Origin: Apostichopus japonicus
Lineage: Eukaryota; Echinodermata; Holothuroidea; Aspidochirotida; Stichopodidae
Assembly (NCBI RefSeq): GCF_037975245.1
Contig: NC_092578.1
Location: forward strand, 18,440,321-18,504,320
DNA length: 64,000 bases
Direction: 5' to 3'
This document shows, in pieces, positions 12,191 to 25,484 of the stretch. The translations under genes and the position numbers were made by a program. The notes beneath the pieces are model-generated. The model ran no database searches. It had not been told where the DNA came from and saw nothing but the letters and a program-made list of their open reading frames with translations. Each line of letters begins with the position of its first letter. Positions within the stretch are counted from its first letter, which is position 1.

Positions 12191-15100
12191 TTAAAACATC
12201 TATCTCTACATCTGCATCTACATATGAAAGAATAGTTTACTAGTGGTATTGTTATGTCGTTCGTCTCCGACAAAAACGTGCTTTCAACACCGTTTTGCTA
12301 AACTAAGTACGTGAGACTTAACTCATCGTGCTCGTCGTATATGGCGTGATTAATCTTTATAAGAGGCTGAAGATGGAAACTCACATATGGGACGACTCAA
12401 GATTAATACGCGGGCGCTTCTGACAATAGGCGATCTTGATAAACACACGTCTAGTTGATGTTTTGAATATATAACTCAACGTCAAATGTGAATGAATGCC
12501 ACTCGAGGTGGTTGCACTAGGCCTGATTCAGCAGGTTAGGTCAAGAGAACAACTCTGACATTGTAGGTCTGCACCTACCTATATACTTTCCCAATACTCT
12601 AGTGTACGGTAATGTATAGATTGACTAACATAAGTATGTGTGCGTGTGGGAGTGTACTTGTGCGTGCCACAACGTTTCATGCCTCCTTCCTATACTATTT
12701 ATGACAATCATATAATGTTTAGAACAACTGCTGTAGGCTTAGTTTATGTCACTGATCAGGATAGTTAGGTATACGTAACACTCTCTAGTCACATGTTGCG
12801 ATAGGCTACATTTGGCGAAAGGACATGTCGTGCCACGCTTATTTGCTCATTTGCCACAAGAAATACGTCACTTTCCAAGGCCGCTAGAGAGCATATAGAA
12901 GAAGTTCTCAACTGACATGAACTACTACGCATGATAGCTGGTAGCTTGTATTATGACCCATACAAAGTTTATCACGATGGTTAGTTAGAGTTTGAGCTCG
13001 AAGTGGTGAAAGTTTAGCCTAGTACTCCTTCCTTCCCTCACACCACCCTTCCCTCAACCCATCTGCTAGCTCTCGCAACGGAATCTTCCTGTTTCACCCA
13101 GGTATTCTAAAGCACTTTAAATCACATTCAATCCTCTGGATGTTTAGACTTCCCAGTAGTGTATTTCTCAATTTAGCAATACCGCATAGGCGAACTTTGA
13201 CATTTTCATCAAGCGATACATTAATTGCCATGAGTTGGCAACATTTGTTTTGGTATTAATACAATTTAAACAATGGAAATAAGGATATAGTTACATGAAT
13301 AATGATAAAAAAACGACAAAACCTTATGAAGGTGAAAATACTTTACTGAAGAAATGAAATTTTCAGATGTAACAATCAACAGTTGTATACAGTGACTTGA
13401 TGACTAAGACTTCTTTTATCCCTTCTGAGATGTGACTTAGACTGCCCGTGGGGGAGGGGGGGGGTGTCTGGGCATCTTTCAAAACGATTTATTTCCTTCC
13501 TTCCATCACTGCCTTCCTCTCTCTCCCCCCCCCAACCCCCTCTCTCTCTACACTTTCTTTCTTTCTTGATTTAATATACTATGTACTCTGCTCATAATAT
13601 TCACTCTTTACGCAACATTAGTCATAAAAATGGGATATTCAACCCAAATGATTCGCTATAAGAACATAGCTCCCATAAAGCTTAATGCTCGACTTGTTAA
13701 TGATGTGATGTCGATGACTCGATGTACTATCATAAACAAATAGTTCATGTTCTTTTACGGGTGAAGGGTACTTTTGTAATACAATGTATACATACTGCAA
13801 TTGACTGCATTACTACAAATTATAAAAAAAAAAAGTTAAAAAACTAATAATTCTGATGAAACCAAACGAAACTTTGTTTCAAAATGCATGATTCTGCATA
13901 TGGATCCTCGTATTAGCGTGACATTTGACCTTTTGGTTCTGTGATATATGTAATCAAAGATAGTTACACTATAACACCTCTCAGTGACTATAATCTATAG
14001 GTAAACCATCTACAAGTCTTGACGGTAATTTCATCTGTGCCACTCTGTTCCTTCTGAGAATGCGATGAACTTTACACAGGATGACTGAGCATTTACCATG
14101 CAGTTTTCAGTATAACGGAGCCAGGAAGGAACGAGCCAGTGCTTGAGAGAGGGGCGGACATGGGTGGCGGGTGGGGGGGGGATGTAGTGATAGAGAGCTA
14201 GTCGATAATCACATTTTCTTTTTTCGAAATTACTATAGTCTAAACTATAACCTGATTCATAAAGAAAGCAGTCGTGGAGTCACGAACGGGTATAGGCCTT
14301 AATCTTTTCATCCAAAATAAGTATATAAAAAAAGGAAAATTACTTCCTTTTTTCGACTACTTTTTCCATTAAATAAGTGAAACGAATGAGCAAGACCTAT
14401 TTATTCGGATAATCACTCGTCACTCTCTCACCTCCCCCACCCCTTCCCCACCCTTCCCACAAACCATGGCTACAAATCTGACTCGAAATCTGAAAATACG
14501 ATAAAACAGTTGAATTTCAATTGTTGCAAAAGACAAGCTATTTTGTCATCAATGTGAGTCTATGACATGACACCATGTTTGCTTTTAGTACAACATGTTA
14601 GAACTTCTACTATCAATACCTCGAAAAACGATGACGAATAAATGATCCCTGCAAATTCTAAAAGGTGGATAGACTCTGTTCTTTTATTTTAAGTTCCAAA
14701 CCATTGCGACTAGGAAGTTAATTTCCTTTAAAATACAAACTCACTTTTGCTTATTAAATTTTCTAAAATATAAATGTTTATGTGCATATTAAAATATGAA
14801 TAGACAGTCAACCCCCCCCCCTCCCCCCAATTTTGTTTTATTATTATTATGTTCCTGATACAACTGATGATTAGGATAACCAAGTTGGACCAATTATTCC
14901 ATATGCTTATATTACTATAAACTGCAAGCCATGACAAAGTTATTTGCATTGATCATCGGGTTTGACTGACTCTCTCGAATCTTCCCTTGAGAAGTCAATG
15001 ACCGTATTTACCTCAAGAAGGGAAAGGGTTTTAGATAAGGAAGGACTAATTTATCTGAATTTATCTGAATCTGTTGCATTACCATAACATGCGTTGTTGT

Positions 15101-16844
15101 ATTTGAATATACATAAATATTTGTCAAGAACGGAGTCATTTTCCCAGCACCAATACAAATGAAGTAAATAAACCTTTTATCTCTCTCTCACTGTCTCGTT
15201 GTCAGTGACCAAGATAGTTGGCTCTTTGTCAAGTTTTGCTTGTCTTTTTGATAATATCGCTCGTTGAATTGTCTATGTTTAAAGCATTCTTTCCTCTCCT
15301 CGGGCGAACATACCCTTCTCTGGGGTACTATTTCTCCAGGATACATTAGTAATATCAAATGTTTGACTCGCAGTTTTTTTTACGGTAACGTTGTTAGATT
15401 AGCAATCGCTGAAAATTTAGTCATCCATGATATCGCTGTTGATCATAATGTTTATATTGACCCAAGGAATTTGATGAAAGTAGTCTAACGCATTGGGGCA
15501 TTAGCTTCAGTTACATTGTTATTAGCGATTCGCGTATCTGTAAATGCCTACGATGAAAAGGGGTTAATCAGAAATTGGTTTGTGTAAACTTACGGGGATT
15601 CAACAACAACAACAAAAATGGTGTAAACATTTGAAAATTTACATCTCATGGTTATTTTAGTTTGAACCTCCAACAAAGAGAATTGCCGTTGATCCATGCA
15701 AACTACTATGGAATGAACGAGTACAGTGCTACACTTATTTTACTCAAGTCCTACATTGCTACACAAGTGGTACTCAAGTCCTTCTTGGCATTCCTACCAT
15801 ACATTCGTTTGTACTCGTATTCGAGGACATGCGCTCTCGTAATTCTTTATAACCAATTCACGTTTTTTGTTATTTCAAGTAAAGGTCGGACGTCAAAATA
15901 CTTCAAATTTATTTCATATTCCCTCCATTTTAATTGAAGTAAGGTATACACTTGCCCCCCCCCCACTCCCCCCTCCTACTCAGCCATTTAACCGCTTTTG
16001 AGCACTACTATCTGTCTATCATATCCCTTGAATAAGCTAATCTTGTATTTATTCCAAGAAATTGTACATATTAAAAATTCTAAGCTCCTTGTTTATATTC
16101 TAATATACGCTAACTCTTCTTCTAATTTGTAGATACAGTAAACTATGCCGTTTGTTTAAATGGTTATCTGATTTAAAAACCTTGGTTTTTATTTTTACTT
16201 TTAATACTAACGTCAATATACTTCACGCACTGACTGAGATATTCTGTTCTGTAGCTTTAGCCTTCAAAAACGCTGTTGAAGTTTTTGTAAAATATATTTA
16301 AAATAATGTAGAGATTTTATTTTTACGGTCAGTTACTTTGCTTTCGGCAAGTTATGCAAAGTCATGGACTTAGCAATCCATAATTAAAGCCATTTGTTTG
16401 AAAAGTTGACTATTATTCTCAGTAAGTGGCGAAATGTCTTGGTTATATGAACAGCGTTGACGTATTCGAGGATCGCATTGGTAAAAATGGCATAAATCAA
16501 CGATAATTTACTGATCTTTTACTGTATCAGTATCATAGATTCGACTAGGTGTTATACAGGCTAGTTAGGGGAGAAGTGTTGCGGTTTCCATGAATTTAAG
16601 AGCAGCTGATTTAATAATTATTTTTAAAAATGAGTAATTTTTCAACTTGTAAAGAGATCAAGGTTTATGTAAATATTTTATCATAGAAAAGAGGAGAACA
16701 GATTGATGGATATAACCATGGACGAACGTTTTTTAAGCACACCCCTTGTCCCCTGTCATTGGCATTACAAGAATGTGCCACAGGACATTGATGGCTGATT
16801 GATTAAAAGTTTCATTGATTAAGAGATTGTCGGTTACTTGATTG
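12191..16844. other. Intergenic, no gene seen
   Basis: Contains C- or G-rich tracts at 13449-13465, 13516-13530, 14170-14182, 14810-14828 and 15954-15972. No gene recognised. Confidence 0.55.
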
Positions 16845-17530
16845 ACTGATGGATGGACGAATGGATGGACAGATGGATAGAAGGATGGACGAATGGATGG
16901 ACAGATGGATGAATGGATGGAAAGATGAATGGATGAATGGATGAATGGATGAGTGGGTGAATGGATGAATGGGTGAATGGGTGATAGGATGAATGGACGA
17001 ATGGACGAATGAATGGATGAATGGATGAATGAATGGATGAATGGATGAATGGGTGAATTGGTGAATTTGTGAATGGGTGATAGGATGAATGGATGGATGA
17101 ATGAATGGATGAATGGATGAATGGGTGAATGGGTGAATAGGATGAATGGATGAATAGGTGAATGGATGAATGGATGAATGGGTGAATGGATGAATGGGTG
17201 AATGTGTGAATGGGTGATAGGATGAATGGATGGATGAATGAATGGATGAATGGGTGAATAGGATGAATGGGTGAATGGATGAATGGGTGAATTGGTGAAT
17301 TTGTGAATGGGTGATAGGATGAATGGATGGATGAATGAATGGATGAATGGATGAATGGGTGAATGGGTGAATAGGATGAATGGATGAATAGGTGAATGGA
17401 TGAATGGATGAATGGGTGAATGGATGAATGGGTGAATGTGTGAATGGATGGATGAATGGATGGATGGATGAATGGGTGAATAGGATGAATGGATGAATGG
17501 GTGAATGGGTGAATGTGTGAATGGATGATA
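16845..17530. repeat. Degenerate GATGAATGG minisatellite, left flank
   Basis: Variants of GATGAATGGGTGAATGG fill this stretch. A longer period is visible: about 17041-17215 recurs at about 17281-17455 (offset 240), including GAATTGGTGAATTTGTGAAT. Long open frames here encode only HPFIHP/HSSIH repeats. Confidence 0.85.
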
Positions 17531-18411
17531 GGATGGATGGATGGATGGATGGATGGATGGATGGATGGATGGATGGATGGATGGATGGATGGATGGATGG
17601 ATGGATGGATGGATGGATGGATGGATGGATGGATGGATGGATGGATGGATGGATGGATGGATGGATGGATGGATGGATGGATGGATGGATGGATGGATGG
17701 ATGGATGGATGGATGGATGGATGGATGGATGGATGGATGGATGGATGGATGGATGGATGGATGGATGGATGGATGGATGGATGGATGGATGGATGGATGG
17801 ATGGATGGATGGATGGATGGATGGATGGATGGATGGATGGATGGATGGATGGATGGATGGATGGATGGATGGATGGATGGATGGATGGATGGATGGATGG
17901 ATGGATGGATGGATGGATGGATGGATGGATGGATGGATGGATGGATGGATGGATGGATGGATGGATGGATGGATGGATGGATGGATGGATGGATGGATGG
18001 ATGGATGGATGGATGGATGGATGGATGGATGGATGGATGGATGGATGGATGGATGGATGGATGGATGGATGGATGGATGGATGGATGGATGGATGGATGG
18101 ATGGATGGATGGATGGATGGATGGATGGATGGATGGATGGATGGATGGATGGATGGATGGATGGATGGATGGATGGATGGATGGATGGATGGATGGATGG
18201 ATGGATGGATGGATGGATGGATGGATGGATGGATGGATGGATGGATGGATGGATGGATGGATGGATGGATGGATGGATGGATGGATGGATGGATGGATGG
18301 ATGGATGGATGGATGGATGGATGGATGGATGGATGGATGGATGGATGGATGGATGGATGGATGGATGGATGGATGGATGGATGGATGGATGGATGGATGG
18401 ATGGATGGATG
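17531..18411. repeat. Pure (GGAT)n microsatellite, about 220 copies
   Basis: Uninterrupted tetranucleotide array of about 880 bp. Because 4 and 3 are coprime and no stop arises, several frames on both strands stay open, giving WMDG and IHPS repeat 'proteins' that are not genes. GG runs two bases apart could form two-tier quadruplexes. Confidence 0.95.
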
Positions 18412-18540
18412 AATGGATGAATGGATGAATGTGTGAATGTGTGAATGGGTGATAGGATGATTGGATGGATGAATGAATGGATGAATGGGTGAATAGGATG
18501 AATGGGTGAATGGATGAATGGGTGATAGGATGAATGGATG
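18412..18540. repeat. Degenerate GATGAATGG minisatellite, right flank
   Basis: Same variant words as the left flank (GAATGTGTGAATGGGTGATA). Their symmetry around the pure core suggests the core expanded inside an older minisatellite. Confidence 0.8.
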
Positions 18541-19558
18541 ACTGTCCCTTTAGCAAGATTTACATAAACTAAATTTTTCCAATTATATAAAAAAAAAACG
18601 AACACAAATCCAGACCACCAATGAATCCTTGTTTTATATTATAGCCTTGCTTTACGTTCTCAGCATGCATACCTTTTCAATAAACGGAATGTGCAGCTCG
18701 TATAACTATAAGTGAACTTCGCATATCTATAGATGTTGTTCTTTTGTGAATTTTCTAGGCATAACTATAGCCTTGACTTAAAATTGGCTCCATCCAATCT
18801 GTTTGAAATCCGATACTTGTTTTCATAAGGGCTCGACAGTGAATGGTTCTTCACGCTCAAGTGTTATAGACCCCCGCCCCCCCCCCCCCCCTCCAAAAAA
18901 GCAGCCATGATGCTAAGTTGTTGTTTTATATTTATTCACTGACATTGGGCTTTCTGTCTATTTAGATTTTTTGTTTTGGTATTTTTTAGAAAAAGATTTA
19001 TTTTATGCAAAGATGGACACATCTGGCCACTTACGTTCATATAGTTAGTATTCAAGTATTTACCTGTATGACATAACGTTCCATACGTTATGTGAATGTG
19101 TGTCATGAATTTGATACTTAATATCATTATATTAATATTTTCCATTTTACCTCCAGTACCCTTTCAACACCCACCGTTTAAGAACAAGCAAATATTCTTT
19201 CTCTTATCTGTCTGTCGATCCGTCTGCTTGTCTGTTTGTTGATTCTATTTATTATTTATTTAAGTTTCGCGTAATCAAGCTACCCGAAATAACCATTTTT
19301 TATCGTTCTACTATAGTCTTTTGAGCATTTTAATCTTCCTGTTATAATGTGAAAATACAACGTTACGGCCGTTTTTTCTTAAGGTACTTTGACAAATAAA
19401 ATGTACATAATTCCAATGACCTCTTTGTGCACACATCCATGTCACAGACGAAATTAGCGATGTCTCTTTCAGGCATTTCTTTACATGTGAAATGTTTCGT
19501 TCATATGTTTGTTTGTTTGTTTTGTATTTTCTTCTTTTGGTCACGTAAAAAATAAATA
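18541..19558. other. Intergenic, no gene seen
   Basis: Includes an approximately 18-base C tract at about 18873-18891. Nothing else recognised. Confidence 0.55.
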
Positions 19559-19564
19559 TTGGAA

Positions 19565-19777
19565 ATGGCTAAAACAGCCGGAGATGATGTCTTTGTGACA
19601 GGAAGAAGTGCTTCAAAAGCCAATGAAGAAGAACGCATGAAGCAATCACTGTTGGGAGTTGCTAGAGTAATTGCTATGCAGAAAAAATGTCAATGGGAAT
19701 TCGGGGATGCGTTGGAAAAGGAAATTTATCAAACTGTATATATGCAATGCAACGTTGAGTGTGTCATGCAGATGTGA
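19565..19777 (+). CDS. Small unrecognised open frame, 70 codons
   Basis: ATG at 19565 (or 19559) opens a 70-72 codon frame with a hydrophilic, Lys/Glu/Ala-rich product: MAKTAGDDVFVTGRSASKAN near the start, MKQSLLGVARVIAMQKKCQW in the middle. Codon third positions look less AT-biased than the surroundings. No domain recognised; it might be a real small gene, an exon (a GTATAT follows CAAACT near 19736) or chance. Confidence 0.25.
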   Translation: MAKTAGDDVFVTGRSASKANEEERMKQSLLGVARVIAMQKKCQWEFGDALEKEIYQTVYMQCNVECVMQM

Positions 19778-22243
19778 TCTATATGTTTCATAATAATCCA
19801 GAGAACAAGAAGGAACGTATAACACAAATTTAACAAGACAGATTCAAGTATGTAATTACGACCCCTGCGTATATAGTAAAGGACACGGACTGGCGTTAAG
19901 CACTTTATATACAATTCTCAATATGTTGTACAAATGTATACGAAAACTAAAAACAAAATCGTCTTTAAGCCATCTTCAAAAAGAAGGTTAGCGTACTAAA
20001 ATAAATAAATAAATGCATTGCCATTGATTCAATTGTTATAGTATGTGTTTTTTTTTGGCGATTCTATCTATAAGCAAATTCTTAAAAAAAAAGAAAAAAA
20101 GATATTGTTATTAATTATCCTAGATCGAGTAGTTTCAGATTGGTGTTATCCTCCCCCCCCCCCCACCTACCACCCACCCCTTCTGACTACTTCCCTCCTA
20201 CCCTATGTGACTATTTCTTAATATTGTGTTCAATATTTTACTTTATAACAGTTCATTACCTTTCTTTTCCATTGGTTTCGATTGTGTAAGATAAAACTAG
20301 AAAATGCTATTATCAACTGTCGTCATTTTGTACACACACACACAACAACATAATAATAATAATAAAACTAAAAAGGATGAAATAATAGAAAGGCCGGCAG
20401 CATAATCTATTATCAGTCGCCAGTGTTCCTTTAAAATTCAACTTAATCATCATCAAATTGACGTGGGTTCTTCAAAAAAACTTTCCAGAGTAGTGGATGG
20501 AATTTACACGGTTGGTGATCACGATTTTGTCCGTCTTATTGTTTTAATCTTTACTTTGAATGACAAGCTTCAAGTGGCAATAAAATGTCTAATAGTTATA
20601 GTCGTTCATGCTATGTAATCAACAGCATACCGTTAGGCATTTAGAAGAGGCAAATAGTCATATAATGAAGATGATTTAGTAGGAGATATAAAAAAACCCA
20701 AAAAACTCAGATCCGTTTCATATTCAAAATGACACGATATATATTTACATTAGTGATAAAAAAGAATGAGCCAACAAAAAAATATATATATTGCTGACAC
20801 TGTATATAAATAATGAAAAATTCAGGTTGGATGATTTTTTTGTAATGATGCCATTTCGCTTGGACTATTAAATTGCTTTTGGTTGTTGTCGTAAAAGGGG
20901 TTCATAGCCGTTAAGTGTAGCAGCGTCTCAGGGGCGAATTATCATGTACATTAATAGTTCTCATTAAGGTAAGTATGCTAACACTTTGTTTTTTGGGTAA
21001 AAGCTTCGTTTTATCATCTGAATTCTTAATTTCTTCAATTCAGGATATGCATTTCAAATGACAAAGGGGCAGTTATTTATCTACAGGGGAAATATCCTGA
21101 TTTGTTAGACTAAACCCCTTAGAAACCTTGAAAACGGAAAAAAAAAAGTAAAAGTCGTGTTTATTATTAGAAACGATGAGAGTTTTTTTTTTAATGACGT
21201 TAAGTAAATTTCTATCCAATCAGGGCTCTCGTTGCATCTGAATTCTGAGTTCTTCAATTTATCGTAATAACTTCCAAAGACAGCTTGACTTGTAGACTAA
21301 ACACTTTAGACTTCTGAGTTAAACTTAGTAGGGAGCACAAATTGTCTTGTTCATAAACGAAGAGTTTTAATGACGTCAAGTACCGTAGTATTCTATCCTA
21401 TGAAAACGCTTGCCTAATTGATATATGTTTTACTATTATTCCTTCTCCTCTTTACACCCCCATAAAACTAATAAACAGGAAAGTTTGATGAAGATGCTGC
21501 AAAAAGGAACTAAGGATTGTGCCTTTCTTTTGTTTTTTATTGTGACGTAACTTAATTTGCTAGTTTGAAAGAAGAGTCAAATTGCATCCCATGTGTGTTA
21601 ATGACAAAGTATAAGACATTCTGTTTATTTCTTATAAATCAAAAGCTTAATAAAAATATCAAAGGAAGTAAGATATTACTAACCTGTGATTATCTTCTTC
21701 TGGGAGAAATATCATTGAAGATATGTCTGAATATCTCTTCTTTTTCTTCACCGTTTCTGGGTTTATCATTTTTGTGTGAAATTAATATGCTAATTTGCTA
21801 ATTTTAACTGTTCTGTAATATGTGGTTAAAAGTCTATTCAAGAGTTATAATATTATGACGTAATTCTCTACGAAAATTCCGTAAATTAACATTAAACACA
21901 AAAGTTATGCTTCTTTGAGTGTATAGCGATGAATAATGTTCTTTTTGGCGAGTTAGAATTATGCATAGATGTTCTGGATACATAATATCTGTAACTTTTT
22001 GCTCAATGAGACACAAGAAGAGTTGGATTTCTTGCCTTGTTAACCACACTATTGAAATTATTTTCTTACTTCGACCTGTAATAACCTTCTCGCTATCTTT
22101 TTTTTCATGACTATATTGATAAAAATTGACGTAACTTTATGCTTGCTGTAACCTGATAGCTGCAGAAATGAAGCTCAGAATCGTGACTAATGAATAAGTT
22201 CTTGGTTGTTAGTTATAGTATAAGTTCCTTGATGATGGTGTTT
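19778..22243. other. Intergenic, no gene seen
   Basis: A C-rich tract at 20152-20180, a (CA)n and (TAA)n pair at 20335-20365, and otherwise plain AT-rich DNA. Confidence 0.55.
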
Positions 22244-22311
22244 GGGGAGGGGGAGGGAGAGGAAGAGGGAGAGGAGGAGGAGGAGGAGGAGGAGGGGGAG
22301 GAAGAGGGGGA
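22244..22311. repeat. 68-base uninterrupted polypurine tract
   Basis: Only G and A on the + strand, with (GGA)n in the middle and several GGG runs. Able in principle to form triplex or quadruplex. Frames over it give EEEE, PPPP and SSSS runs and are not genes. Confidence 0.85.
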
Positions 22312-22545
22312 CTTACTAAAAAGGCCACATTCCTCTGTATGTATGGAAATCTTTGAGTTTCTAAACAAAGATGGGTTTTCATAGCAATTAAAAATACCTG
22401 CAGGGAATTCGACTTGGTTTGTTGAAGACAAACGATCATATTTACATGATTCAATACATATTTGATGAGACTCCTCGAATTACTCAAATTACCCGAAATT
22501 GGCTATTAATGAATTCATTATCCAAACAAACTAGAACGATTCCAT

Positions 22546-22702
22546 GTTGCAATATATATATATATATATACAATCATACATACATAATTGAAATTGTAGT
22601 GAGTTGGAAAATCCAGAACAGTGAAAAATCTTCCAGCCTCCACCGGGATTCGAATCCGGGCCTCCCGCTTTATATGCGTTACAAAGACTGCAACAAACTA
22701 TA
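22546..22702 (-). mobile_element. tRNA-derived SINE with (TA)n 3' tail, second copy
   Basis: Minus strand: B-box GGATTCGAATCCCGG (about 22643-22657) inside AGCGGGAGGCCCGGATTCGA, a body ending TTTTCCAACTCACTACAA and a TATATA tail at 22552-22570. Head region with the A-box is decayed. Same family as 45850-46073. Confidence 0.65.
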
Positions 22703-23287
22703 TGTTATGTGAAATATTTAAATATAAGTATAGGCGCACTAATTATATACTGGTAGCTTGATTGAATTCAGCATAATTTTGTAGTTTTTATTATGCGTAC
22801 GTTGATGACGTCACTGAGATGCAGGTATAGAGCTTATTATCTGTTATATATGAACTTCGATTTTGAACTTTATGGTTGTAACTAATCAGGATCTAACCTG
22901 TTTAGAATTCCTTTCTACGATAGAGTGAAACCGTTTAATCTTCAGCAGCAGTACTGGACAGCTGTACACGTATGAAAGAAAAAAGGCTGGTACCACAAAA
23001 CCTTGGGTACTTTTTCTTCCTTCAAAAGAATCTTAATTTGTTAGTTACCATTGCAATTGACCATACCAGGATTCGTAACACTGTTATACGCGATGAACGT
23101 TCGGCCCAATCTAACGGTAAGCTTACACAGATAAGTGTCTAGGAACCTGGTCGGTATATATATATAGGCATATAGGTCAGACCGTATAGGCGTACATACC
23201 GTATAAAAGAGAGGATTTTATTTAGTGTGCAGTAAATTCGTATGGTTATGCCAATGAAACGTTCGCTTTCTTGGGATTTCCGTTACG
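22703..23287. other. Intergenic, no gene seen
   Basis: AT-rich spacer between a TA-tailed SINE and a TA microsatellite; TATAGGC words at 23155-23200 only. Confidence 0.5.
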
Positions 23288-23393
<106 letters not shown>

Positions 23394-23884
23394 TGCAGTG
23401 TATTAGCTCAGGTCAAAGTGTTGATTTGTTGTTTATATGGAAGTTGGAATGGTGTTTGCGTCGGTAAATTCACTATACACTTAGCAACATGTGTTGAGGG
23501 CACTGTTTCCTTTCAAAATAGGGGATATACTGTAAACTATACATCCTTATCCTATTTCTAAATGCATACGTTGAAACTGTACTAATGGATAACTATTTCG
23601 GAACCAATGTATATCTATGTTAAGTGGAGACATTGGTTACCACCTCCTGTTGGCAATAACATATGTGGATTCGTCAAGACTAACATATATCCTTTAAAAG
23701 GTCATCCATATTTGTTCAAAATCTCTCATGTTTAACTTTTTTAAAATATGACTAGTTTTACATGTCATATTATTCTTAGACATTGAGGAGTGTTCCTTCA
23801 GTCATTCAAAGCTATTATTGCCCATACAGAAGTTTGATCATGAGTGGCCATAATTTGACACCCTAGCATATTTTGAACGGTTAC

Positions 23885-24030
23885 CAGATGCGGATCCAGA
23901 ACAGTTGATGTTTTTAATTTTTGTGGGGGAGACTCCCTATTGAACGACCCCCCCCCATGGCTACCGCATACCCCTTAAAGGTGCAACCCCCCCTCCCCAA
24001 CGGTGATACTCCGTGCTCGTCACTGGCTTG
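23885..24030. mobile_element. Possible decayed MITE with poly(C) tracts
   Basis: CAGATGCGGATCCAG at the left and, reversed, CAGTGACGAGCACGG at the right are weakly similar. The interior has two C-rich tracts like the intron 7 MITEs. Target duplication is unconvincing. Confidence 0.3.
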
Positions 24031-25410
24031 TACTGACAATTCCTCCTCAGTTATATTGTAATATTAACCACGTAGAAATCCTGCAAGCAAGATTTTGAAA
24101 TACAACCTATATAAAATAGCTAATAAACTGCCATCGTGCACAATTTGTGGTTTTCATCATCGAATAATATCAAAACTTGATCTAAATGTTATGCATGAAG
24201 CTACTAGCTTATCTTATTTTGTATTATATTACATGGTATGTTATGTTCTCAACCGCATATTAGATTAGTGTGTAGCCTACATAACTGACTACAACATGTG
24301 CTACCATGCAGTTGCTGGTAAAGCACGTTAAATATTTCATTCGGGTTGCATAATGATAAATACACAAAATTAGTACGATTTACAGACACTTTGACCTCTT
24401 TATCAAATTGACATGCCGCCAGCACACTGTATGAACAGCTCAAATAAAGCATATCATAATTCCCGTTGAATATTTAATTACAATAATAGTAAAAGGCCCA
24501 ATAATAATAACAATACCAATAGAATGTTACAGTGTGATTTGATGCCTTGTTTTATGCTTTGCTGTCAACAACTGATCCTGAAGTTCATGGATAAATTTAC
24601 TCCTCCAAGTCTAAACTAAATTGGATGCATCATTAATGAGATTTCTAGATTTCCCAAATAAGGGAGCATGTTAAATCGTTGACTTTATATGATGTAAGTG
24701 TGTATAGTGTCAAAGGGAGTATCGTCATCAGTTAAGTTTAAGAAAATAATAATAAACGGTGTTTCTACTGACACACTGGCAAGGATGACCAAAACAAAAG
24801 CTAATGAGAAGAATCCACCGTTCTTAATTACTTCTTGAAAACCAAGAGTTTATTTCTGAAAATGTCATCGCTAAGACAGTTAATATACAATGTGTGTTTA
24901 TAAAAAATACATATAAACAGGCTAGATCAAACTAATCGAAAATATGTAAAATGTCATTGCGTTTTTGTTTGGGTGTTTTTGCAAATATTTGAATGTATCA
25001 GCTGCATACTCTCTAGGATGTTATACTTAACCCATATGTTTTACCCCAGCCCCCTTATGCTCTCCTTAATTAAGTAGACAAACGTGGCTTGCGTGACTGA
25101 TAATTGTATTTGCATTTATGTGCATACGATGGATTATGTATCTAAGTTATATGCTGATACATCGTCAGTATAGAAATATAATCGTAGACTGTATATGTTA
25201 GCTACCACAGAATTCCTTTTATAGAACAAAAATGAATTAACATTTCCATCCAGTAGAATTTAACGTAATAAGACTATCAATTGTACTTTCAAACTAATCA
25301 AATTGAATGATATTTTTAGCAAGCAAATTAATATCAAAACAATGACAGCAGCAATGGTTGTATGGTTGGCCGCTCAATATAAACAAATATTGATCTAGTT
25401 ATCAGTATAA

Positions 25411-25484
25411 TATGATATGATATGATGTGATGTGATATGAATGATATCATATGATATCATAATATATCATATCATATCATATCA
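25411..25484. repeat. ATGATATG/CATATCAT palindromic array
   Basis: (ATATG)n-type words on the left are mirrored as (CATAT)n on the right around ATATCATATGATATC, giving a long potential hairpin. Confidence 0.7.

Noticed and set aside
14862-14885. CTGATGA at 14.87 kb as hammerhead core
   Set aside because: No stem II or GAAA follows at a suitable distance.
17513-18428. Three plus-strand frames of about 300 codons (WMDG repeats)
   Set aside because: Same tandem repeat, all three frames open; a consequence of the 4-bp unit lacking stops.
16733-18605. Two overlapping minus-strand frames of about 600 codons (HPSIHPSI repeats)
   Set aside because: They are translations of the GGAT-type tandem repeat. 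Several frames on both strands are open at once, and there is no other coding evidence.
22209-22487. Overlapping frames with EEEE, PPPP or SSSS runs
   Set aside because: By-products of the polypurine tract.
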